From Symsagittifera roscoffensis (lineage: Eukaryota > Xenacoelomorpha > Acoela > Convolutidae): 64,000 bases of DNA. The stretch is from the NCBI RefSeq assembly GCF_963678635.1, contig NC_087064.1, forward strand, positions 27,938,189 through 28,002,188, in the 5' to 3' direction. The translations under genes and the position numbers were made by a program. Below, one piece after another: positions 33,323 to 45,000 of the stretch (positions are counted from its first letter, which is position 1; each line of letters begins with the position of its first letter). Below the pieces are notes generated by a model. The model did not search any database. It was not told where the DNA came from and saw only the letters and a list, made by a program, of their open reading frames with translations.

Positions 33323-33600
33323 GTTTTTCACTAGTGGTGGCTGCTTCATTTATCGTAGATATGTCTGATTAGGAGTGCCACATTTTTTCGGCTACCCTGG
33401 ATGTTCCGAGTGCTGCTGAGTTTATCTGAAGTATTTTTTCGATGTAAAATTGATAACTTTTAGAAAATAAAAATTTCATTTTTTGCAAAATCTTTAAAAC
33501 TTTTTCTTTCTGATCTAGCAGCGTGGTATTGGAGATCAATCAACTTGCCTAAATCTGATTCACAATGATTTCTGATAGACGGATTTTTAGTATGGGACCA

Positions 33601-34024
33601 GGGATCTAGGACAATAAGCCGACGGGACTTCAAGCCAAAGGAACTTAGGGAGAAGTTCAAACTTTTCAAGTGCATGAAAAACATTACTAAAATGAGTAAA
33701 ACTGGGAATACCATAACTTTGTCTGTAAAGTAGATGTTTAGTAATGAAACCTACTCAAATTTTTTGAGTCGTTAAATCAATCAGTTTTGAAATTGCTTTA
33801 ATTATAAACAGGAAATACCTTATGCATATTGTTTTGTTTAACAATCTTAACTTTTCTTGGTCTTAAAATTATGAAAGACCTGACGGTAGCATGAAATATA
33901 AAAATTTTTCATTTTACGTAACTTAAATCACTCGCTTTTGGGATTTTTTTTGTTTCATTTTTGGCCTGACGTCTCTATATTTACGCCATTCGGCCTGAAG
34001 TCCGTCGGTTTGACATACGGCACT
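33601..34024. mobile_element. Older copy of the 34091-34548 MITE family
   Basis: The left end reads gatctaggacaataagccg, then acgggacttcaagcc. The right end, reverse-complemented, contains CAAACCGACGGACTTCAGG. Both match the terminal repeats of the neighbouring element with more substitutions. I could not identify a clean TSD, so the bounds are approximate. Confidence 0.55.
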
Positions 34025-34090
34025 CATTGTCGCTTACGCTACGCTTTAATAAAAGCTTTAATAGCGTAATAGCGGGAGATGCTACGGTTG

Positions 34091-34548
34091 GGGTGCCGGA
34101 CATCAAGCCGACGGGACTTCAAGCCGAATTGTAAAATCAGGGACTTCAAGCCGAATAATTCCTTATAAAGTCGTGAAATATGATTAATTTGAAAACTTTT
34201 TTGAAGAATTTCTGAATTTCATTATCTTTCTTCACTAGTTATTGGCGTTTGCATATAATTTAAGCCTCCAAATGATGTTCCGGAAAGTTGAAAAGTAAAA
34301 CATGGTTGAAGGCATTTTTCATGTTTATAATTTATGCATTTCAAAAACCGGCTGATGTTATTAACGGATGCGAATCACAAGTGGTGCATTGTCATGAATA
34401 ACGCTTACTATGGACTAAACTTGCCAAAATTTTAGAAAAGCAACATTTTGCAGATGATAAAATAGCGTTTTGGGGTGCTTGTAAAGTTTTAATTTCGGCT
34501 TAAAGTCCCTTCGGCTTGAAGTCCCGTCGGCTTGTTGTCCTAGACCCC
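34091..34548. mobile_element. Inverted-repeat MITE, about 458 bp, 8-bp TSD
   Basis: Left end GGGTGCCGGACATCAAGCCG; right end, reverse-complemented, GGGGTCTAGGACAACAAGCC. Both continue GACGGGACTTCAAGCCGAA. The 16-bp motif gggacttcaagccgaa (or one mismatch of it) occurs twice at each end, as expected of transposase binding sites. Flanks are the identical tacggttg (34083-34090 and 34549-34556). The 8-bp duplication is consistent with hAT. No coding content. Confidence 0.75.
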
Positions 34549-34556
34549 TACGGTTG

Positions 34557-35723
34557 ATCCAAAAACTTTATTTCATTTTCTATCAAGCTAACGTTTTTTC
34601 ATTTGTAATTGATAAAATTTCGAAACAAAATTTTGACAGACTGAATGCGATAGTTATGAAAATTCATCAAGCTTAAAAGGTCAAATATAAGCTTCTCAAT
34701 ATATGGATTGGTGGGAAAAGTAGCAAACAAAGAGGAGCCAAAAGTTCGAAAAGACGTTTAAGAAACAGCCAACCAATTAATAAAATGGCACCAATCCACA
34801 AGATGATGACAAAAGTTGTCAGAATCCTCAAACTGCGGCAAAGTAACAGTATGATTTGTTAAAACCCAGGAAGACAGAGAAAAGGGAAAAACCCATCAAT
34901 AAACACGTATTTGAGAATCTTAGAGAGAAACGACGAAAAAAGTAAGCTCGACTGCTCAATGTAGATAAATATTTTTTATCGGGAGAAATGTTACAATCTT
35001 TCAATTAGGTCAACCGACAAACAAACAATAACAATCGTTTGAAAACAAAGAAGGTTAACCATCGGTCAATTATGAAAAGTCACTCGACCCCACAAAAAGA
35101 GAAGATTTTGATAATTAGATGACAGTGTGAGAGATTTTGCATTCGCTTCTTCGGTTTCTCTCAAATTTACCCGCGCTTTTTGAAGTTGTCGATTTATTGG
35201 CGCCTAAGTGTCTGGAATTCCCAATTTGCAAAACCACTCTAATTTGTTTTCGCTTCATTAATTCTCGACCAATCAGAGACTAGCATTTCATTTCGTTTTA
35301 GAAAAATACTATTTTATTTATTATCCAATTTTTAAAAACTCACAGAAGTTGAAGTCAAAAAGTTTTTAAAATTTAATTTATTGAACGTTTGATTCCTAAA
35401 CTTCCAATCGAAAAGTTTGAAACCACTAACTCTCGTTTTTCATATTTTGCCAGTTAACTTTGCTAATCAAACCTTTAAAAAATATTTAAATTAAGCAATT
35501 TAATCTAAATTAATTAATTCTATTCTAAACTCAATACTATTTCAAAATCACAATCAAATCAACAGTTTTTACAAGTTAATTGTCACCAATTTGACCGTAC
35601 CTCTGCAATTAAAACCCAGGTAAATGTGAAAAATACTAATAATCATACATATTCGTTGTTATGTTTTGATAGAAAAAGGTTAAGCAATTTATTTCTGTCA
35701 AGGGTTCTCTGCAAGTTCCAAAA
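34557..35723. promoter_or_regulatory. Upstream region of the CCCH gene
   Basis: There is no gene in this AT-rich stretch before exon 1. A CCAAT box in good context (cgaccaatcagagac, CCAAT at 35269-35273) lies about 450 bases before the ATG and is the best promoter signal visible. I see no clear TATA box. A possible donor ('acccaggtaaatg', near 35616-35628) suggests that a 5' UTR exon could end there, but no matching acceptor is obvious before 35724. Confidence 0.35.
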
Positions 35724-38700
35724 ATGGCGCGATATTTCAATGTCGATCGAAGCAACACCTGCATGGAAAGGTTTCTCGAGTTCCCTTCTGGAAAAATGGT
35801 CAGTCCGCCTAAACTGCCCACAGCTCAGCTTCAACGTAACAGAACTGCCTCTGCAATGGTAGCGGTAAATATTGTTTTTGTAACTTTATTTCATTTAAGT
35901 TTTGATGTTTAACAAACCACAGCCGAATGCTCTGATAGTAGAAAAAAATTGTGCTCGATATGGCAAACCCTGATTCTCGCGGGGTTCATAGGTTCCAAAA
36001 TAAAAAATCAGTCCCATAGGTTCCAAAATAAAAAAGCAGTCGCATAAGTTCCAAATCTTTTCAATTGGTCAAAAGACTAAATTAGCCGAGTCTCGGTTTA
36101 AGGTCGCCGGTGGGTGCGCTACGCGCGCGTCGCCGCTTTGCGGCGATAACCGGCTCTAAATTTCGTATAGAGTCCTAACCTTTGGTGGCAAGCTCGCAAC
36201 ACGTTGGCGCCTATTCTGCAGCTTGAGTTTATGCTGGTTGAACAGTAAACAATTAATCCATAAATTCGTTGGCTCAAATTTCAACCAATCAGAATTCAAG
36301 AAGATAAATTTTGGAACTTATGCGACTGATTTTTTATTATGGAACCTATGAATATTGGATTGGAACCTATGGGAATTCACCCCCTCTTTCATACTTGCTT
36401 GTTCCTGGGACCCAGCTATCACACTTTTACCACCCACGTAGTGGAGCAAGCGGTCGCTTTTATCCAATGCTTCTATCCGATAATTTACTTGTTTTTTTTT
36501 GGTATTTTTTTCATTATAGTCCGCTATCCGGGAGCAAAGTTTCGGCTATCCGAATGTTTGGTTTCGTGACACCACGCCGTACCCACATAGGTGCTCGTGC
36601 TCAGATAGCCCAAAAAAGTATAAATTGTCAGGTTAAAAACATATTCGTTTCTTCAGCTGCCCAGTATCTTAGACCAGCAGTCGCAGCCCACGTTGACTCG
36701 AGATGAAGACATGAACACAAAACAGTTCAGCACCATTCAAAACCCTACTGGACGACCTCATGTGACCCCCGAGATTCTTCCGACGAGACCCCCTTTCCTC
36801 CCTCGGGGACGGGGAGAAAGTTTGAGTGTTTGGGGGCGCATGAACGAGAGAGCGGGAATGCGGGGGGACTGGAAAGTGGATGTGAGTGGAAGGGACAGTC
36901 GCAGCCCCCCTCCCCCTCAGAAGACGATGAACCCTTGGGGCTATGAAGAGACCAAGGATGATTTGAGACAGTCTATTTGGGCCGGTAGAACACCGAATGT
37001 AAGATCATTCTTTTACTTTGAAAATTGTGCTTTGTAAATGGTATATTTTTTGAAGTTTTCACTGAGAAGATTCAAGCTCTCATGGTGAATTTCTTACCAT
37101 CTCAAGAGCAAGAAGGGAAAAAGAGGCTTTTGTATACTACTATCACGTCAAAAAATATATAGAATAGTTGCCTTTACTTTACTTTATACTTGCTATTGTA
37201 TGTCATTTTGTTGCTATAAATGCGTGAAACAACGAAATAATCCGAGATAGATTTGACTTGTCTGAGCTGAGCTTAGAGCGCATATTCACTTTATTTAGAG
37301 CTAAATTTGCGTTGTAAAATGCGTCTATAGTCTCTCATCCAGTATAATTTATTCTTTTCATAGGCCGAGTATTGAATCTATTGTGCTGAAGTGGTTAAAA
37401 GAGTCCCCTATGTCTTATTTATTGAAGGAACTTTGCAGTTTTTTTTTGTGTGAAATAGACTGAATTTACAATTGAATTTAGCAAAGACATTTGTTTGAAA
37501 ATGACTTCTGTGTACTTATAAAATGAGGCTCTAATCTTATTCGAATTATCATCTCTGGTCTCTTCGCAAATCGAGAAAAACTTTCGCCTTTTACTAAAGT
37601 TTTCCGTGCGGAGGGACAAATTGAGAATTTTATCTTTTTCCAAACCTGCTCTTCGGGGCAGGATCCCAAATCTGAATATTAACTTCTAAGTGCCTAGAAA
37701 AATCATGTTTCCATGGAATTCGTGCGTAGTTTGGTCAGTCTAACTAATGGCTGTCAGCATTTATGCTGCCTGCGTGAATAACTGATTAATGCACGATAGC
37801 AACAAACAACTCATTTCATGCCTCGGATCTCGAATTCGGCCTTATTTCATTTTCTTTCATTTGTTGAGGTGGTGAATTCCCATAGGTTCCAATATTCATA
37901 GGTTCCAAAATAAAAAATCAGTCGCATAAGTTCCAAAATTTATCTTCTCGAATTCTGATTGGTTGAATTTTGAGCCAACGAATTTATGGATTGATTGTTT
38001 ACTGTTCAACCAGCATAAACTCAAGCTGCAGAATACTGACCGCCGCAGTCGCGCCAACGTGTTGCGAGCTTGCCACCAAAGGGTAGGACCCTATACGAAA
38101 TTTAGAGCCGGTTATCGCCGCCAAGCGGCGACGCGCACGTAGAGCGCCCACCGGCGACCTTAAACCGAGACTCGGCTTATTTAGTCTTTTGGCCAATTGA
38201 AACTATTTGGAACTTATGCGACTGCTATTTTGTTTTGGAACCTATGGGACTGATTTTTCATTTTGGAACCTATGAATACGCACCGTTGAGGTACATGGTT
38301 GTAATCTGGAACTTGAAATTTTCTTTCGCGGGAAACCAGGGTTTGAAGTATTCAAATTGAATATATTCTGTCTAATTAACTCTGAGACTGACTTTTTGGA
38401 TACAGATTGAAAACTTTGTCTTTGGCTCAATAAGTCCATAGATGACGCTTTCTTTCGAGTGCTCTCTCTATTTGGCATACACTTACAATTGGGAGGTAGA
38501 AATCAAATATAAAGTCTCCTTATTAATGTGTTTTGTTGTCGAACAATTCTTTTAATTATAGTTGGAGATCTTGATTCTTAAGTGTTTCCCTTTGATCATT
38601 TCGATGAGAATTTTTTGCATCACTTTGTTTTATCTAGATAATCTCGCATTAATTACTACTATAAGGTTCAAATGTTCATTTGAAAAACAAAGATCAAATA

Positions 38701-40316
38701 GGGTGCGGTATTGGTTTAAGAATGATAGTCGGGTACCGAATAATGGTGGGGCGAGGGGGGAGTGCTATCTTGCATGCTATGTTACCATTTTACTGCATCC
38801 AATTCAGGGTCTAAATGTTGCGAGGAAGCTCGGAGTATGGATTTGATTGTCCGAAAATCCTGGTTTCCCCGACAGATATCCGCCTTGTTCCATTGTTCTC
38901 ATACCTGGTTTAGTATTCATGTGATATAAAATTCACGGGCAAAAAATATCTCGTTACAAGTATGATAGCTGGGTCCCAGGAAAAAGCAAGTATGAAAAAT
39001 GGGTCGCGCAATTTTTGAAAAATTTTGAAAACAAGTAAATAAATGCGAACCACAATTTTGCAGCTTTTACGTTTAAACATTTTTCTTTAGGGACCAATCT
39101 AAGTTTAAGGGGCCCAGCTATCATACTTGTACCAATGTCTCAGATAAATTAACATTCAAGTTCCCAGTAATTAGGAGGCTGCCTGTCGTTAACAAACGGA
39201 CGGCGTCTGACATATAAATACCAATGTTACTGATAACAAACTTTTGTTTCAGAATGCGAACTCGTTTGCGGATATGTTGGCCCATTCACCCGACAACGGA
39301 CGAAATGTGCATCCGCCGACGCCCATTGCTAGACCGCCTGCCAGCCGCCAAATAAGGTACACGAGAAACATACCGTGCAATCTGCTATATTAGTTTTCAT
39401 TACATTCATAGTCAATTTTTGAGGACACTTATCTATCTAAAAAATTTTCTTTACCCTGTTCTAGTATGCGTATTCGCCATGGTCGCACGCAATCATTTTA
39501 ATTGAAAAAAGAGCCAACAAGAATAATATTTTATCTACGACTAAGTTTTCAAAGTTTCGGATTGAAAACGAAAAAATGGATCTCTTTATAATGTAGTCTG
39601 CATGTTGCAGCCCTTCGCTGAGTGTCGATGACGAGTTCTTGTCTCTCGGATCGTTCGAAGCATCTGGCTACTACTCGAACCAATCGAGTCTCTTCGATTT
39701 CAAACAATTTACGCAGGGGTTGCAACTCAGCGTCAAAACCGGCTCCGACATCTTCGCTCGTGAACAATCTTCCTCCTCATCGGCCGAGAATTCTGACGAG
39801 AACTTCAGTGAGAGATACTTCTCGCCTTTTACCGACTACTTCTCGGGAATTTCGAATTCCCCTGACAGCTCGCTTCCCGTGGAGCCACCCGCAGCTCAAT
39901 TTGGACTGGACCTCGGCAGCAATCCGAGTACTTGCAGCCGAGAAGCTACAAATGCTGAGAGTTTGAGATGGTCGGAAGATTCGGACGAAGGTCGACAAAG
40001 CCAGCTTTCGACAAATACAGGCGAGTATATCGTGAACCACAAAAAGTTCAAGACTAAATTGTGTCGAAGCGTAACTTCTGGGATCATTTGTGGCTACGAG
40101 GATCGATGTCAGTTTGCGCATAGCATTGCGGAGCTTCGACCCTCCAAGTATCCGATAAATTATAAGTCCATAAATTGCCGACAATTTCACACCACTGGGA
40201 AATGTCTTCACGCTGGGAGGTGCACTTTCATTCACAACTTGAACGAGATTGAACAACAGATGATTCTGGAATTCAAGCAGCTGAAAGGATTCGACGAGTT
40301 TCTCATGAACCTGTGA
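35724..40316 (+). CDS. TTP/ZFP36-like tandem CCCH zinc-finger protein, complete copy
   Basis: Four exons join in frame: 35724-35864, 36657-36998, 39253-39356 and 39611-40316. Donors are GCG|GTAAAT, AAT|GTAAGA and AG|GTACAC; acceptors are CTTCAG, TTTCAG and TTGCAG. Phases are 0, 0 and 2, and the last junction restores a Ser codon. The product has about 430 residues. Residues 1-340 are low complexity and rich in Ser, Pro and acidic residues, with no domain I recognise. Residues 345-404 hold two C-x8-C-x5-C-x3-H fingers (Cys347, 356, 362, His366; Cys385, 394, 400, His404), separated by exactly the 18-residue linker of the tristetraprolin family. Each has a KxKTxLC-like lead-in (KFKTKLC, NYKSINC). 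Family members bind UAUUUAU elements in mRNA 3' ends and recruit deadenylases. I do not see the C-terminal CNOT1-binding motif of vertebrate TTP. Intron 1 contains a hAT-like MITE, intron 2 contains two MITEs. Exon 1 assignment is by splice phase, not by homology. Confidence 0.8.
35985..36381 (+). mobile_element. hAT-like MITE in intron 1 of the CCCH gene
   Basis: This is the same family as 37871-38284 in opposite orientation. It has multiple 'cataggttccaaaat' / 'ggaacctatg' terminal motifs, the 'aaccaatcagaattcaagaa' block and a central gccgc-ttt-gcggc hairpin. The right end reads ...gggaattcacc. The left end is diverged and the TSD is not readable. Directly to its right (36385-36430) lies about 45 bp of one terminus of the 181-bp MITE family, cut off by this element's edge. 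Confidence 0.65.
37871..38284 (-). mobile_element. hAT-like MITE, 414 bp, 8-bp TSD, only in unit 1
   Basis: Ends are GGTGAATTCCCATAGGTTCC (left) and GGTGCGTATTCATAGGTTCC (right, reverse-complemented). Flanking gttgaggt occurs at 37863-37870 and 38285-38292. The second duplication unit has a single gttgaggt (43259-43266) with no insertion, so this copy landed after the duplication, or was lost cleanly from unit 2. The interior has the gccgccaagcggcg hairpin and a CCAATTG / GATTGGTTG pair. Confidence 0.9.
38953..39133. mobile_element. 181-bp hAT-like MITE in CCCH intron 2 (unit 1)
   Basis: Ends are GTTACAAGTATGATAGCTGG (then GTCCC) and, reverse-complemented, GGTACAAGTATGATAGCTGG (then GCCCC). 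Flanks aatatctc and aatgtctc differ at one of eight bases. The same insertion is in unit 2 at 43940-44120 with the same mismatch, so it predates the duplication. Confidence 0.75.
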
Positions 40317-41981
40317 TTATTATATGAAAGTTGTTAACCAAATGCCTTAACAAAAAACTGAAACCATAGTTGAACTATGACCATTTAAACTGCCTTTACA
40401 AAACATTTCAATCATTTTTGATATACTTTGTTTTTTCTCATATCTAAGCAGCCTCATTTTATTTCTCTTTTGATATTTTCGTTTTCAACGTCTTGTGATT
40501 GTCGCGAACCGCAATTCCAAATTGCGAAATGCAATTTCTTTTTGTATTTATGCCCTGATAAATTTATTGTCATATTTTTGCTTCCTAATTTGTAATAACG
40601 TTTTATAATTAAATATTCGAAAAAAGTTTTATGCTATGTTAGTCGAATGTGTTGTACTGTCTCACGAAAAAAAGTAATTATACAAGTAGAGCGTAGTATT
40701 ACGAACTAGGAAGATGCTCGTTTATTTGGCGCATTTTGAAGCATTATATTTTGTTCACTTTTGCTGCATATCATTATGATTGGTATCTGATTTAGTGGTG
40801 GATAGTTCATGTTTGATGAAAACATGGGATTTGCTTTTTTGAGGTATGGAAATTTTTTGCACCTCGCAAAATTTTTGACTAGAGGTCCAGCTAAAACTGG
40901 AGGTACCTGTTTGATACTTTTTGACTTTATGGTACTGATGCGAGATGAAATGGGTAATTTCAAAAATAATTTAGTGATTTGTTTGGAGTTTCCCTGGAGA
41001 CAATAGTTTTTGTACAAACTTTAAGGCATAGCATCTTATGCACGGAGGCTTTCCTCAACTTATTGCATCGATTGAACGCTTGATATCAGATTGAACTGTT
41101 TTCAAGAAGAGTCAAAAAGTTTCAAAACATGGACAAGAAACAAAACAATAACCTTTCCGAGGATCATAACTTTTCTCGATACAAAAAGTGAGCTAAGGCG
41201 CTAAAACAAGAGAGCTTCCCACAACCCGTGTTTTTGATTGAAATCAAGACCTCAGTTTTGGGAGGGTAGTTTCCGAGCAAAATCAAAAAGTTCTATAAAA
41301 CGGTCAAAAAATCTAAACTTTGACTTCTCCGAAGACCATTTTTTGTTTTAAATTAATTTGTCGTAACCGCTGAATCGTAGGGACAATGAAAACCAAAATC
41401 TCAAACTTGGGAGTGTATTGTTTGAAAAACTTTTTGAAAAAACGGTGAAAAAGTCAATAATTTGACTTTTCTGAGAGCTTAAAATTTTTTTTGTAGAAAA
41501 TTGGGCGTAGGCACTTGTCTAGAGGAGCTTATCACAACCTTTTCTACCCAATGGACCCAAAATATCAGTTATAGAAGAGTTGTTTATGAAAAAATGTTTT
41601 AAAAAATTTAGGTCAAAAAATTTCGAAGGCTGTAAGAAATGGGTAAAAAACCTTATTAGTAGGGATTTGAATTGATTGGAGTATTGAATTTTTGTCTTCA
41701 GATAGGAGCAATTTTTATATTTTTTACTAGTTAACGAAAATTACTCAACAAAAACGCGCTTTTTTGAATCGGATTTGACTGGATTAAAAGCGTGAAACTT
41801 ATACACATATTTTAACAGCGGTTTCAGAAAATGTGACTTCTAGTGAAAAAAAACAAATTCCCTTATAAAATTAGTACTTCAAAAATTATTTGAAAAAAAT
41901 TTCGAAATTGGGTTCGGCCATATGCTGAGCGTTGTGTTTTCAAACATTGTGAACCAACTTATTCCAAACAACGAACTTATT
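40317..41981. other. 3' flank of the CCCH gene, unit 1
   Basis: No further gene. A UAUUUAU heptamer (40545-40551) and an ATTAAA poly(A)-like hexamer (40608-40613) follow the stop. From about 41100 to 41600 three or four degenerate repeats of about 150 bp share 'aaaaagtttcaaaacatgg'-, 'ctttgacttctccgaagac'- and 'cttcccacaaccc'-type blocks. The 103-codon minus-strand frame at 40706-41017 is present in both units but shows no family signal. Confidence 0.4.
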
Positions 41982-42078
41982 GGTTTCGTGACACCACGCC
42001 GTACCCACATAGGTGCTCATGCTCAGATAGCCCAAAAAAGTATAAATTGTCAAGTTAAAAACATATTCGTTTCTTCAG

Positions 42079-45000
42079 CTGCCCAGTATCTTAGACCAGC
42101 AGTCGCAGCCCACGTTGACTCGAGATGAAGACATGAACACAAAACAGTTCAGCACCATTCAAAACCCTACTGGACGACCTCATGTGACCCCCGAGATGAG
42201 ATTCTTCCGACGAGACCCCCTTTCCTCCCTCGGGGACGGTGAGAAAGTTTGAGTGTTTGGGGGCGCATGAACGAGAGAGCGGGAATGCAAGGGGACTGGA
42301 AAGTGGATGTGAGTGGAAGGGACAGTCGCAGCCGCCCTCCCCCTCAGAAGACGATGAACCCTTGGGGCTATGAAGAGACCAAGGATGATTTGAGACAGTC
42401 TATTTGGGCCGGTAGAACACCGAATGTAAGATCATTCTTTTACTTTGAAAATTGTGCTTTGTAAATGGTATATTTTTTGAAGTTTTCACTGAGAAGATTC
42501 AAGCTCTCATGGTGAATTTCTTACCATCTCAAGAGCAAGAAGGGAAAAAGAGGCTTTTGTATACTACTATCACGTCAAAAAATATATAGAATAGTTGCCT
42601 TTACTTTACTTTATACTTGCTATTGTATGTCATTTTGTTGCTATAAATGCGTGAAACAACGAAATAATCCGAGATAGATTTGACTTGTCTGAGCTGAGCT
42701 TAGAGCGCATATTCACTTTATTTAGAGCTAAATTTGCGTCGTAAAATGCGTCTATAGTCTCTCATCCAGTATAATTTATTCTTTTCATAGGCCGAGTATT
42801 GAATCTATTGTGCTGAAGTGGTTAAAAGAGGCCCCTATGTCTTATTTATTGAAGGAACTTTGCAGTTTTTTTTTTGTGTGAAATAGACTGAATTTACAAT
42901 TGAATTTAGCAAAGACATTTGTTTGAAAATGACTTCTGTGTACTTATAAAATGAGGCTCAAATCTTATTAGAATTATCATCTCTGGTCTCTTCGCAAATC
43001 GAGAAAAACTTTCGCCTTTTACTAAAGTTTTCCGTGCGGAGGGACAAATTGAGAATTTTCTCTTTTTCCAAACCTGCTCTTCGGGGCAGGATCCCAAATC
43101 TGAATATTAACTTCTAAGTGCCTAGAAAAATCATGTTTCCATGGAATTCGTGCGTAGTTTGGTCAGTCTACCTAATGGCTGTCAGCATTTATGCTGCCTG
43201 CGTGAATAACTGATACTTTTTCATCTCGAATTCGGCCTTATTTCATTTTCTTTCATTTGTTGAGGTACATGGTTGTAATCTGGAACTTGAAATTTTCCTT
43301 CGCGGGAAACCAGGGTTTGAAGTATTCAAATTGAACATATTCTATCTAATTAACTCTGAGACTGACTTTTTGGATACAGATCGAAAACTTTTTCTATGGC
43401 TCAATAAGTCCATAGATGACGCTTTCTTTCGAGTGCTCTCTCTATTTGGCATACACTTACAATTGGGAGGTAGAAATCAAATATAAAGTCTCCTTATTAA
43501 TGTGTTTTGTTGTCGAACAATTCTTTTTATTGTAGTTGGAGATCTTGATTCTTAAGTGTTTCCCTTTGATCATTTCGATGAGAATTTTTTGCATCACTTT
43601 GTTTTATCTAGATATTCTCGCATTAATTACTACTATAAGGTTCAAATGTTCATTTGAAAAACAAAGATCAAATAGGGTGCGGTACACCGCATGCGGTATT
43701 GGTTTAAGAATGATAGTAGGGTACCGAATAATGGTGGGGCGAGGGGGGAGTGCTATCTTGCATGCTATGTTACCATTTTACTGCATCCAATTCAGGGTCT
43801 AAATGTTGCGAGGAAGCTCGGAGTATCGATTTGATTGTCCGAAAATCCTGGTTTACCGACAGCTATCCGACTTGTTCCAATGTTCTCATATCTGGTTTAG
43901 TATTGATGTGATATAAAATTCACGGGCAAAAAATATCTCGTTACAAGTATGATAGCTGGGTCCCAGGAAAAAGCAAGTATGAAAAATGGGTCGCGCAATT
44001 TTTGAAAAATTTTGCAAACAAGTAAATAAATGCGAACCACAATTTTGCAGCTTTTACGTTTAAACACTTTTCTTTAGGGACCAATCTAAGTTTAAGGGGC
44101 CCAGCTATCATACTTGTACCAATGTCTCAGATAAATTAACATTCAAGTTCCCAGTAATTAGGAGGCTGCCTGTCGTTAACAAACGGACGGCGTCTGAAAT
44201 ATAAATACCAATGTTACTGATAACAAACTTTTGTTTCAGAATGCGAACTCGTTTGCGGATATGTTGGCCCATTCACCCGACAACGGACGAAATTTGCATC
44301 CGCCGACGCCCATTGCTAGACCGCCTGCCAGCCGCCAAATAAGGTACACGAGAAACATACCGTGCAATCTGCTATATTAGTTTTCATTACATTCATAGTC
44401 AATTTTTGAGGACACTTATCTATCTAAAAAATGTTCTTTACCCTGTTCTAGTATGCGTATTCGCCATGGTCGCACGCAATCATTTTAATTGAAAAAAGAG
44501 CCAACAAGAATAATATTTTATCTACGACTAAGTTTTCAAAGTTTCGGATTGAAAACGAAAAAATGGATCTCTTTATAATGTAGTCTGCATGTTGCAGCCC
44601 TTCGCTGAGTGTCGATGACGAGTTCTTGTCTCTCGGATCGTTCGAAGCATCTGGCTACTACTCGAACCAATCGAGTCTCTTCGATTTCAAACAATTTACG
44701 CAGGGGTTGCAACTCAGCGTCAAAACCGGCTCCGACATCTTCGCTCGTGAACAATCTTCCTCCTCATCGGCCGAGAATTCTGACGAGAACTTCAGTGAGA
44801 GATACTTCTCGCCTTTTACCGACTACTTCTCGGAAATTTCGAATTCCCCTGACAGCTCGCTTCCCGTGGAGCCACCCGCAGCTCAATTTGGACTGGACCT
44901 CGGCAGCAATCCGAGTACTTGCAGCCGAGAAGCTACAAATGCTGAGAGTTTGAGATGGTCGGAAGATTCGGACGAAGGTCGACAAAGCCAGCTTTCGACA

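Larger units (their letters stand above)
36560..41981. repeat. Tandem duplication containing CCCH exons 2-4, unit 1
   Basis: A 5422-bp block beginning 'ggtttcgtgacaccacgcc' in intron 1 and ending in downstream sequence 'acgaacttatt'. It is repeated directly at 41982-46969. The units are almost identical apart from the 414-bp MITE and its 8-bp TSD, a 14-bp palindromic indel and scattered small changes, so the duplication is recent. Confidence 0.9.

Noticed and set aside
36311-36706. 131-codon plus-strand frame across the intron-1 MITE and the start of exon 2
   Set aside because: It runs through MITE sequence and is out of frame with the CCCH exon that fits the splice phases.
39777-40256. 159-codon antisense frame over CCCH exon 4, also at 44764-45243
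   Set aside because: It is antisense to a well supported exon. Its presence in both copies only reflects the recent duplication.
40706-41017. 103-codon minus-strand frame kept in both duplication units
   Set aside because: The units are almost identical, so conservation gives no evidence of selection. No domain or good start context.
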